Assembly: GCA_973895155.1 (NCBI GenBank)
Contig: OZ316896.1
Span: 12,896,001 to 12,960,000 of the forward strand
From: Marsupella aquatica
Lineage: Eukaryota > Marchantiophyta
Length of the DNA: 64,000 bases
Direction: 5' to 3'
The position numbers were made by a program, and so were the translations under genes. The notes beneath the pieces were generated by a model. That model was not told where the DNA came from, did no database searches, and saw only the letters and a program-made list of their open reading frames with translations. This document shows, piece by piece, positions 32,600 through 43,300 of this stretch (the first letter of the stretch is position 1; the number at the start of each line of letters is the position of its first letter).

Positions 32600-33440
32600 T
32601 AGCAGAACTTGACTACCTTGACACTTAGCTCCGGCATTGCTGACTCCAATGCCCAGCTCCTCTATGGTCCAAGCCCCCAAAATGGCCATCCAATGGGGAC
32701 TAAGTATAGGGACACTAGTGGGCGATGAGACATTGCACTAGTGAGGGTAAGGCGCTAAGCTAGTGACGCACACTACGGACTTTGACTAGATTGGGGCTGG
32801 TCGGGTCATGGGCAAGGGCTGGGCTCAGGGTGGACCGTTTGGACCCCCAAATGAACTTTGAGTTATGAGGGCTTGAGTGAGAGTTCCTCTTGGGCCCAAG
32901 GCTAACGAAGCTTACTTCATGCGTAATGGAAGCTTGGCACTTTATGAGATATGGCACAGATGACAGGGACCCCCAAGTGACAACCGGTTCTGAGGGCCTT
33001 GGCAACGGCACTGGTCCGGCCCAATCACAATGGGCTAAGGCACTCCGCTTACGGACGTCTAGCTAGAAAGTTATGGACATAGTAAATTAGTGCGTGCCCA
33101 TGCAGGTGGGTTGGAGTCCAGGTGGGGGGCCAAAATATGGGGACCAAAGTAGGTCTCCATAAGCATACATGAGGGGAGTGGTGTCTCTCTTGGGGGCCAA
33201 GGGCAAGCCCAAGTTGTGAGTCGCGGCGGTTGTGACACCAACTAAAAGGAGACGCCAAACGAAAATGATGATATATTTTTAATGAGAGGTCTGTTGGGGG
33301 ACTTCTTGGATGCGTTGGAAATTTCTTGAGAAAGACTATATCCTCCTGAGTTCATCTTGGTCTTGGGGTACCATGGATTCTTGGGATTTGCGGGGGCTAT
33401 CTCGTGCGCTTGCCAAAATCTCCCAAAATAGCAACCAAGT
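32600..33440 (-). repeat. Dispersed repeat family RA, copy 3
   Basis: Reverse-strand copy covering the full length seen at 13080-13865: in plus coordinates CACTTAGCTCCGGCATTGCTGA near 32620, then CCTCTATGGTCC, CATTGCACTA, GAGTTCCTCTTGGGCCCAAG near 32880, GCCCAATCACAA, GGTCTCCATAAGCATACATG near 33153, GGAGACGCCAAA and GCTTGCCAAAATC near 33408. The intact hAT-type MITE at 33462 lies 20 bp beyond its end. Confidence 0.7.
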
Positions 33441-33461
33441 TGTGTTAGTCTCCTATGAGAA

Positions 33462-33749
33462 CTGGGGGTTCTCATTATATGGATGCCTTGCCATCCCGTG
33501 CCACGTTTTTCTGCCTCAGACCCCCCAAAACGTAAGAATTTTTTTCAACCTTGTAAAGTTGGAATATTCTTGGAATATTCCAAAATTTTGTTTAGATAGA
33601 CCCTAATGTTATTATAAGTCTCAAAATTGAATTTAAAAGACCCTATTGTTCTTCTGCAAAAATTCTTAAGTCTTCCTTTCAAACCAATAAAATGACCCTA
33701 TCTTTCGTCGCACATGATGTGCCATTTTTGTGGAAGTGAAACCCCTGAG
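33462..33749 (+). mobile_element. hAT-type MITE, copy 2
   Basis: 288 bp, starting CTGGGGGTTCTCATTATATG and ending GGAAGTGAAACCCCTGAG, flanked by an exact 8-bp duplication TATGAGAA (33454-33461 and 33750-33757). The last 80 bp (AATAAAATGAcccTATCTTTC then GTCGCACATGATGTGCCATT) are nearly identical to copy 1. Non-coding. Confidence 0.88.
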
Positions 33750-33757
33750 TATGAGAA

Positions 33758-34426
33758 GTTGTGTTAGGGAGGCAAAGTAGAGTAGGCATGAAGGTTGAGT
33801 TTGGCCCCTAGACTATCAATTGGGTGTGAACCTTGGAGATGGTTGCTAGAGTTGGCCAATCTGGCCCCGAAGTTTAGAGTTGGCCAATCATGTCCGAAAG
33901 AGTCATGCAAGGCCAAGACTTGCAGCACAAGCCATTCCTGAGCTAGCAGCACAGGCTGCACCTGGCCAAGAAGCCCAATTATGACTGGGCATAGCTTTTG
34001 CCCCAAATCCCATTTTCAGATTGTGAAATTAATTCCGTCACATACAAAATTTGAGTGTCGAGTCCAACAGACCTGATTAATTTCTTTGGTTGCCAGAGCC
34101 AACTTAAAAGGGGCCAAAGTTTTTCCAGGGTTGCATATCCCCGTAAGCATAGAAAAGGGGAGCACCTTCACCTGGCTATCAAGAGCAAGAGATCATGGTG
34201 AGATCCACGGAAATTAAGTCTACCAATGGAGTGGAGTCGGGAGTGGCTGGAGTGTCCTTGTGACTGTGACATAGGAATTGCGGCACATATGGGGAAGCAC
34301 AGGGTGGTTGGAACTTGGCTTCTTGTTTTAATAAGTCAGCCTAAGGGATAATTTTAGCGAGATGTATGTCTGATTCCTTTTGGCATTATTAAGACACAAT
34401 CACTACGAGAATCACCAGCTGAGCAT
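33758..34426. other. Intergenic, repeat-like, no gene
   Basis: No coding signal. The TTGGCCAATC phrase recurs (33850 and 33880) and the right part resembles 32188-32235, so this is probably old repeat debris. Confidence 0.4.
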
Positions 34427-34612
34427 CTAAGGGGTGTCACTATATGAAGGCCCTGCATCACCTGTGAAATTGTAGGGATTAAACACCTAAAAACTAAAAG
34501 AAGAAATCGTTGGCGGATTTTGTTACCTCAGCCTCTGAAGTGGTTTTTGAAGTAAACCCTATCCGTGTTTATAAGTCTCAAAATTGGATTTAAAATACCC
34601 TAATGTTCATTC
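34427..34612 (+). mobile_element. hAT-type MITE, right-truncated copy
   Basis: Starts CTAAGGGGTGTCACTATATG like the other left ends, continues with a CACCTGtGaaAttgTAggg block and TAAGTCTCAAAATTGgATTT shared with copy 2, then diverges after ataCCCTAaTGTTC. No right terminal repeat and no matching duplication of the left flank were found. Confidence 0.65.
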
Positions 34613-35452
34613 ATGCACATAAATATATAATTTTCTTTGAAATGAACTTGTGACAATGTATAGTTACTATTTCCTTCCTGCCTCCCACTGTCTAGAGTGA
34701 TATTTTCATTTGTTGTCCAAGTTAAGCTTGTTCTTTCAAAATTAGTTGGCTCTTTGGGACCTATTTTTCTTCCTTTCCCAAAGTTGCTCACCTTTCATTC
34801 CCCTCCCCCCACAGCAGCACACCGACATGTTGAAATCAGCCCAGTGGTCCAGCAGGTGCCCCCCGCCTACTGTGTTTCCCAAAAGCTTATCATGTGCCGT
34901 ACTTGGCATGGCTCTTCCCCCACCCCCGTGGCCCCCATTAGAATGACTCATAAGGCCAGAAAAGAATGATCCAAACATAATCAGATGTTACAAACTTGGT
35001 TTTCCTTTTTTCATGTCATATGGCAACCTTGGGAAATTCCTGAGGAGATCATTGTGTGGAGGGCCATACATAACGTGTGATGGTTTGGGTTATTTATGAC
35101 ACCTCTATATATTTAAATAAAATACAACATCAATCAAATCATGACCTGTGACATTGTCAATTAAAAACCATTTTTCTTTCACTAAATTCTAAAAAATAAT
35201 ATACAAAAAGGTTTGAAAGACCTTATATTTTGTTGCACAACTGAAAATTGTTATCCCCTGGGAATTTAGAGGCAAGATTGCATATTATAGTATTGTAGAT
35301 AGATAGATATAGATAGGCAGGTACTTTCCTGCATGAAAATTAATTAGATAAGAAATAAAATAAGTGAAATTGCTGAGCTACAATACCTGCATAATATGAA
35401 TGCAAATTTAATCACAAGCAACAACAAACAAGGTAAGTTGCTTGTTTAAGCC
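34613..35452. other. Intergenic, nothing recognised
   Basis: Frames at 34697-34978 on both strands are Pro/Gly-rich shadows of a C-rich patch (34795-34935). A GATA microsatellite (gatagatagatatagatagg) lies near 35297. Confidence 0.4.
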
Positions 35453-35785
35453 GGGGGGGGGGGGGGGTCACTTCCACGGAAGTGACACATCACGTGCGAC
35501 GAAGTATAGGCCCATTTAAATGGGTGTGGCGAAAGATTTCTAAAGTTTGGTGGAAGAACACATAGGGCATGTTTTATTGACTGGTTGACCTTAAAGAACA
35601 CATAAGCTTATTTAATTGTAAAAAATATGTTCTTTAAATTTTTAAGGGTTTTTTAGTAAAAAATGATAAAATTTAAAGAAAGAAAGAGTTTTGCAAAAAA
35701 ATATTTTTCACTTATAAGTTAGGGGGGTCAAACCCTAAAACGTCGCATGCGATGTATGGCCCTCCATATAGTGACCCCCCCGAGA
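35453..35785 (-). mobile_element. hAT-type MITE, copy 3 (inverted)
   Basis: 333 bp flanked by exact TTTAAGCC duplications (35445-35452 and 35786-35793). The left end is a run of 15 G followed by TCACTTCCACGGAAGTGACA and CGTGCGACGAAG. The right end, read inward, is TCTCGGGGGGGTCACTATAT, GGAGGGCCATACATCGCATG and CGACG. Both ends therefore carry GGGGTCACT plus a subterminal ACATCnCnTGCGACG. Orientation is opposite to copies 1 and 2. Interior is AT-rich and non-coding. Confidence 0.85.
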
Positions 35786-35793
35786 TTTAAGCC

Positions 35794-38499
35794 CACCTTC
35801 AGGAGAGAGAAAGTGGAATTGCTCAAGTCCGCCACCTGTGTAACTCGCTGTGTAATATGAATGCAAATCCATCACAAGCAACTGAGGAAAGTTAATTATG
35901 AGGTGTTGCATAAAGAGAATGATGCACCAACACTAGAATTATCACATAGTACTCCTTTGAAATTGTTGGAGCTCTGAAGAGTTAAATTAAAGTGGAAGAA
36001 ATGGATAGAAATTTCAATGGTAAATATGCCCTGACCATGGCTGTAACATTGACACACAAGTACTCTTTAATGCTGTGGGAGCACCTAGGAGGTGGAATTA
36101 CATGGCTAATAATATGTCACCTCTGTATATGGTTGAATGTCTATGAGAAAGTTGGCTGATATCTTCTACTGCATTGCCCATTTCAGTAAAGTTGGCATTT
36201 TAAAAAGAAGACCATCCCTTGCCTCATCGGTCCTCCCAAAAAGCTGGTACAACATGAGGCAATAGATTAAAACTAAACTAGTGGTTTGTTGAACAAAATC
36301 AGGAGTCAGATAAAATCATCGCAATATGCAATTACATTAGGACCATAGCATGCTCGCTAACGCAGAGTATCGAAGGGAAGAAACATTCTCCAGTTACAAG
36401 ATCTTCAAGAAAAGTAACTCTTCAAGCCATCATCCACCTCCCAACCCTCCCGACGCATGCCCTCATTAGACACTACCATCTAAGCTGACCAGTCTCATCC
36501 ACTTTTCTCAAATTAAGTCAAAACAACTTTTCACCTTCAATCCATGAACTGACTCTCCTTCTCTTACATCCCTCACACCATCTGACAGTGCTTAGATGCA
36601 AGATCCAGGGGAGTTGGAATTGCTTGAACATTGAAGTTAGTTAGCTAGGGCCTCCATAAGACATCTAAGGCGCCTACCTCCTGGCCTGCAACCGAGCTTG
36701 CAAACACACACACACACACACTCACACGGGAGGGAAACTATATCTTGTCATGGCAACTTACTAACAAACACACGGGACTGGTAGGCGGAAAATTGGACCC
36801 TGGGACCCACAATGGTAGAGGTGGGGTGGCACAGTTAGATGTAAACTGAGATTTGCTACCTTGTTACCCTTCTTAGGCCAAATTACTAGTTTGCCACTAT
36901 TTTTATTTAATAGATTAGAATGCCAGTGTTTCCCCAAGACTAACCCAGGTTACTTTTCTTGTTAGAAATAGCTTGAATTGCCTCCCTCTACCCTTAGAAA
37001 TGGTCCTGAATGCATCTTGCATTCTCGTGTGGACCTCGTCACTCTCTATACGTTCCCGTCCTGTCCATGCATCGTTTTGTATATGAGTCCCTGTGTTCCC
37101 ACTACGATTTCCTGTCCTCAAGGCATGTTTTAATTTATTTTATGGGCAAAGCCCACTGACTTCCTCTGGGGATGAAGGTAAAACCTGTTGTTTCACAGGC
37201 AGAACCCCCGGCAGAACTTGTCCCGTCGGGATACACCCAATGCCACAATTATTCTTCAGTCAACTTGGTACTTGAAGTGTATCAGATTTCCGTGTAACAC
37301 CCTAAAAGTAAGCAATATGCCTTGTGAGAATGTAAGGAGGCAAGTTGAGGCCGCACCCAAAATGGTTATGACCTCGAGGTTCCCATGCAGAAGTTTGGGT
37401 CAGCGGTATACCACTCAAGCTGTGATTCAAAATGTGCTCGACCTTAGGTTTAAACCAATAAATTGTTTTTTTTAACTGTATAAAGTTTTTCCTCACAACT
37501 GTTTTTGTCTGCCCTCTACACTTTGTGGCGGGCAGCAGTTTTTCTAATAATGGGTTCATCAACTTCTCTAACTTCCCATACATATTGCCCACACCCCGGA
37601 CATATGGGTGCCACTTTTGATTTAGGTTTGACTGATTTCAATTTCATTCTGGTTGAGAGTCCAAAATTTCAGCTCTCTGTGAAGTGGGATTGCAATTTTG
37701 TTTTAGTTGACAGTTCCAAATTTGAACTCCATGTGAAGTGGGAATGCTTGTTTCAGTTGAGCTGGTGTTAAATTTAGTTCAGTAGCCCGTCGAGTGCCTC
37801 ACATAATATCACAAGGAGTACTCCCTACCACACTACCGCTGCCAAAAGTATATCCAAGGAGTACATAGTAAGCGCAACTTGAGTACTGGTGAGTTATTAG
37901 TTAAGAGCTCTAAGGGGAGTACTCAGGGTTACTCTTTTTTGGGCACTCACTATAATTTTCTCAGTTGCCTGTACATTTTCTGGGCATCCTGTACATTTAC
38001 TTATAACTCTCATTAATTTGAATATTTTTGTACCAAATGTTGTCAAACCATATTGTTGAGCCTATTGTGACCACATGGGTTTGGTAGCAAGCCTGGTTAT
38101 GTCAGTAAGGATGCAATCCAGACCGTTAGTAGATGGTTGAAGAGAACAATCTGGGTGGTTGATGAAAACGGATATAACTCGCTGAGAATTTTGGAAAGTG
38201 AAATAGATCATCACACTTTTGACGTTGTAGATCTTTATTCTAGTGTTTACTGTAGGTTCTTGCGCGGTCTGCCTTTGCACCCTTATGAGTTTGGCATTTG
38301 TCCTGTCTACATTCAACCCTTTTGCTTTTACTATTGTGCTTTGTGCGGGCCTTTTCAGTAAAGCGGGACTTTTTATGTCCACCTACATTGCGGCAACGGA
38401 ACAACACATTTCACTCCATGCAAAAACCTTCTAAATTATGTCCTACTACGGTAGAGTATTTTATTGCAAGTCCAGTCACACGCCACCGTATTTTCACTG
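35794..38499. other. Intergenic, no gene recognised
   Basis: A (CA)n microsatellite lies at 36702-36721. Frames at 37093-37475, 37505-37771 and 38062-38382 lack recognisable domains. The 37505-37771 frame contains a small internal duplication (VKWDCNF and VKWECLF contexts, DNA GTGAAGTGGGA twice), suggesting a short tandem repeat. Confidence 0.4.
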
Positions 38500-40399
38500 T
38501 ACAAATAATGTACTGTAGGTATCACGATTGTTGCAGCGGGCTGAGCGGGGTGTCTCTTGTCTGACAGTCTGAATCAGTGATCCTGGGAACGGAAAAGGTT
38601 TACAGTCCCGATGAGAGACTTAAAACCGTCAGATGAAGATCTCAACGCCTCACATCCGATCGGATTGGTGGGGATTGATTGGTTGTCAGTAGTGACCAAT
38701 CAGAGTTGTCTCTGAGGTCCTTTTACCGGCATCATTCTGATGGGAGCGCGGACCGTAAAGGTATTTTTCCCCTTGGGGTTGTGTCAGTCCGCCTGGGGTG
38801 TCGTAAAGACTACGAGGAAAAGTGAGCCTCCCTATATGTTGAGTTATCGAGAGTACCATAAACCGTTTTGAGGCTTGGCTGTAATGATGACACCTATAAA
38901 GAAGGCCGCCAGGCAGAGGTTCCAGTGAACCGGGATTTATGAAATCCGCCTGAAAAGGGCGAAGACGGGGGAAGAATGTGGTCGGGGTATCATTCTCGTT
39001 GTTCTGCTGGATCGTTACCGGTGGGATCTCCGGGAGGCTCTCGTCCTATACGCCCCGTCGTGTACGGGAGAGTATGGGACGTCGTCCTGTACAATAGTAC
39101 AAGCTCGACGTGAGGTACAGTACGGGGCGAGATAGGTAGCGCCAGTTGAATCATGAGGAAGAATTTATCTTCGGTTTCGGACTCCGCAATTTGGTTGTCG
39201 TAGTTGACAGGTAGAGTAGTGGTCTAGGAGTGCAGGGTTTTTATCCGGTTTCCTATCCTGCGCCTCGTCGTTCGCTCGATGTCGGAGGCAGGACTGGTAC
39301 GAGTGCCTGAGTGCCATGTACTACACACGCAGCTGCACGGCTGAGCTCCTGTCTCCTCCTCCTCCTCTCGCCCCGCCCCGCCCCGCCCCGCCCCGCCTCT
39401 CCTCTCCTCTCCTCTCCTCTCCTCTTCAATTCGTTTGGTCCTACTGTCCTATTCGCGCCGCTCTATTATTACCACATGTCACGCTGCATTCTGCCTCCTG
39501 GCGGCCCATTTGTGAGCTGCCCGAGTGCCCCGCCCCGCTCTCCACTCCGCCCCAGACGAGTTGATCGTCGAGTCTCGTGACTTCTGTGGATCGGATCGGA
39601 ACAATAACAAACTAGTAGACTGCAGGAGCGGCAGTGCTGCGGCAGAAGAAGTAGAGAGTGTAGTACTACGAGGAAGAGGCGGCTCTTTTCTCCCTTCTCG
39701 GGCAAAGCGTTGCGTAGATCGGGAATTTGTTGCATAGTGCGTACGAACGAACGAAATAACTTTTTCCTTTTGCTCCCCCGGTGTAGGGAATTTGGAGCTG
39801 GCGTAGGAGTTGCAGATCGCCTTTTCTTTCCCCCCGTCGTCAGAAGTCCTCTCTGGGCCTTGTCGCGGATCTTCTTTAGAGTTGGTGGTGATGTCTATTT
39901 CCTAGTACAATGATGCCTTTCTGGATGGAGTTTGTGGTTCGGGAGTGAGCACTTCGGAGGGTGGAGGTTTGTGGTTCGGGACTGAGCTGTTGACATGCGA
40001 GGTCTCATATATTTGTTAAGATGCTAGTGCGGACAGGTTTGTCCGAGCCAGGAGAGTACTATCTTTGAGCAGTGGCGAGGTTGGTTGAGTACTATCTCTT
40101 GATCAGTGGCGAGGTTGATCTCTGGCATGTGGGTGGAGGAATGCGTACTTGGAGGGCGTGAATTCGGCCCTAGTTGCTTAAGGAGCTGCGATTCGGATCT
40201 ATCTGGTTGCACCGGCTTTGAAGTGAAGTGTAGTCCACAGCCGTTACTTGTTTGCGGGAGTTCCGCTTGTTCGACTCTACACCGGTCCGTCTTACTGGTC
40301 ATCATGCGGACCACCGCCAGTCCTTAGGGCTTGATTTACTCTCGGGCTCAAAGGAACGCTCGAGTTTATCGTTTTTACTCTTCTTCGTAGACCACAGAA
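38500..40399 (+). promoter_or_regulatory. CpG-richer upstream region and 5' leader of the AMP1-like gene
   Basis: GC and CpG content rise sharply from about 38500 up to the coding start at 40400, in contrast with the AT-rich flanks. No protein is recognised despite several short frames. The interval is best read as promoter plus 5' untranslated leader. No unambiguous TATA box or transcription start could be chosen, and upstream ATGs exist (for example 40106 and 40252). Confidence 0.45.
39366..39425 (+). repeat. (GCCCC)n-(TCTCC)n compound microsatellite
   Basis: Five or so GCCCC pentamers run directly into about six CTCTC/TCTCC pentamers, so a pentanucleotide phase is kept across a change of motif. 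It lies about 1 kb upstream of the AMP1-like start; a pyrimidine-rich tract of this kind is common in plant leaders. Confidence 0.85.
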
Positions 40400-43300
40400 A
40401 TGAAGGTCTCAATGCCGCTGTCCAAGTCGTGGGAGAGGTGCATTTCGGCGAGCACACAGCCCGAGGCGCTTCTATATAGTGAGAATGGCGGCCCTCGAAT
40501 TAGGCTGGACATGTCGTCCGCTCCGTTCCGACTGCCGCTGAGTCCAATGTCCACTAGAAGTCGATGTCGCTGTGGCAGTTTCTTTGGTGTGCTCTTCGGG
40601 ACCCTCCTGTTCGTGGTCTTATTTCTGATTTTTAAGAACCTCGTCCAGTCGTGGCCGGATGGCGGAGCTGGCTACAGACACTATGAGGAGATGTTCAAGG
40701 AGGGAGTCTGCAACAAGAGTATCAGTCTTCATTTGAAGGAATTAACGAGAAACCCCCACGTCGCCGGTACAGCTGAAAATTTGTACACAGCAGACTATGT
40801 TTACTCTAGCTTTGTGAGCTACGGGATCAATACGCACTACAAAGATTACGAGGTGTTGCTCTCCTATCCAGAGCACCGCTCTCTAATTTTGAGCGGTACA
40901 GATGGTTTTGACGGACCATTTGCACTGGAGGAAGATGACATCGACGAAGATCCATACACGAAGAATAACAAAATTATTTCGACATTTCACGGTTATGCTC
41001 CCTCTGGGAACGTAAGCGGGGAAGTAGTTTACGCCAACTTCGGCCGCGAGGCGGATTTCGATCAGCTTGTCACATGGGAAGTGAACGTCAAGGGTAGTAT
41101 TGTCATCGCTAGGTATGGTGAGATCTATCGAGGCGATATTGTCGCCAATGCCGCGAGCAGAGGCGCTATCGGCGTTGTGATTTTCTCTGATCCGCGTGAC
41201 TGGGCAGCCAATGGTACTGAAGGGTACTACCCAGAGTCCGAGTGGCTTCCTCCGAGTGGTGTGCAACGAGGGTCGGTCTTTCAGGGAATAGGTGATCCCC
41301 TCACACCCGGTTGGGCAAGTACCTACGGAGCAGAAAAGATTGACTTAAAGGATGCGAATTTGCCAACGATCCCTTCCTTGCCAATATCGGGGCGCGACGC
41401 TGAGAGGATTCTCAGAGGTTTAGGAGGTGACGAGGCTCCGCTGGATTGGCGTGGTGGCTTGCATCAGGATTGCTACACTATTGGAAGAGGACCTGCGCGA
41501 TTGAACCTCACTTATCAGGTGGGCGTCTGTATTGCTGAAATTTAGTCTTGCCAGCTCCTCGCTTGACTACCACCTTCTGGTTTAGAAGATCTATCGAATT
41601 TCCGCCTTAATTTATTTTGGTCTCTGAACTCCCAGGCCAAACAAGGTCCTTATCGTATTCGCAACGTTATGGGAGTCATCGAAGGCTCGGAGGAGCCAGA
41701 CAGATACGTTGTTTTGGGCAATCACCGTGATGCTTGGGTGTTCGGAGCTGTTGATCCTAATAGTGGAACTGCGTCTCTGTTGGAGGTAGGCATTCTCTTC
41801 GATCAGCTCGTCTCCTTTTTTTCTGTCAGGATTTTCTTTCTCACGCATCCCGTCGTCCAAGTTTCAGTCCAAGTTGGAACTTGGAAGGACGGAAGGATGT
41901 GCCTTTTATGATGCAATTTCTGTAACTTATTGTTCATGTCCATGGTTTGTTGGGACAGGTCGCACGTGGCCTTGGTGCTCTCCTTCATCGCGGATGGAAG
42001 CCACGACGGTCAATCATTCTGGCGAGTTGGGACGCCGAGGAATATGGAATGGTACGATCCGTCGTCTGGTACAAGCCCCTGCACGGGTAGTTGTTTAGTC
42101 GAGATGCATGTTGTCAATGCGAGATTGCTGTCTGATACTACCGTAGTGTATTTCGAGTAAAGGCCTAAATTTGTAGCTGAAGCTTCCAGATTCTTTGTGA
42201 AGAACAAGGATTACGGGTCCTGTGTATTAATATGGTACGCGCTGGCCTGCACGATGGTTATTTTGCAGCTTGGATCGACGGAGTGGGTCGAGGAAAACAT
42301 GGGAATGCTTGGTGCGCGAGCAGTCGCTTACATCAATGTAGACTGCGCTGTAGCTGGTCCCGGATTTGGAGCTGCTGCGACTCCTCAGCTCGATGAACTC
42401 ATCCGACAGGTCACGAAAGAGGTGCAAGCTTGAACCTCGTCCATGTCCTGTGTGTGCTGAAGTACTTTCCCGCGTGAAAGCGCTTTACACGTCATCCGAA
42501 CGCTTGATTTCCTTCATCTTTCGCCGAGTGTGAGATCATGAGGTCGATGCTTGTGGATGTGGAGTGGTGTATAGTTCTCATCCATTTATCTTTCATTGCA
42601 GGTGAATGACCCCGAGGGACAGTACCCCACAGTTTTTGATGCCTGGAAAGCCGCCTCACATGGTGGAATTCCTCTGGTTTGTTTCTTCGTTCCCTTGCCT
42701 AAGATTTCTCGTTTGACCTGCGTGGAGGTCATTGGTCACTACCTGACCGTGGTGATTCGCCTGTGTGTGAGCTTTTTCTCGTCCGTGGCCTTGATCGTCT
42801 GTGCCGTCGTAGCTGTTGCACCCTTACACATCTCTCTTACCTTCGCGACGTGAGGTTCTTAGGTCATCAGGGTCAACTAGTTTACACCCTATCCAGCACT
42901 AGTACATTTCACCACTTGTTGATTATCGTTGGCAGATGAGGAGTTCCCTCGTTTTGAGAGCTTGCATGGGATGCTTAACGTGACCTTAGTTTACCTCACA
43001 GATTTCAAGACTAGGAGGCGGAGCATCTGATTTCGCCGCGTTCCTTCAGCATGCGGGAATTCCGGCTGTAGATCTGCAATTTGGTGACGGTAAGTGGCTT
43101 TTGTCTCCTGACGCTGACATGAGTGTTAACCACTGAGTCCATTTGCCCCTGCTTGCGCCTTTTCTAAGTGTGTATTGATTGAGCTTGGTTAGAGTTACTC
43201 GGATGTTGCAGCGTGTCCTTGGTGTGATTTGTTTGACTGAGCGGTCCCTCCCATTCTGTTGTCTTGATTCATGGCAGCCTACCCGGTATACCATTCGGAG

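Noticed and set aside
37505-37771. 88-codon frame with internally similar segments
   Set aside because: Similarity arises from a short DNA duplication; no domain.
40883-41266. 127-codon - strand frame opposite AMP1 exon 1
   Set aside because: Antisense shadow of a well-supported exon.
42596-42853. 85-codon frame overlapping AMP1 exon 5
   Set aside because: Contains exon 5 in the right frame but then reads into the intron; replaced by the spliced model.
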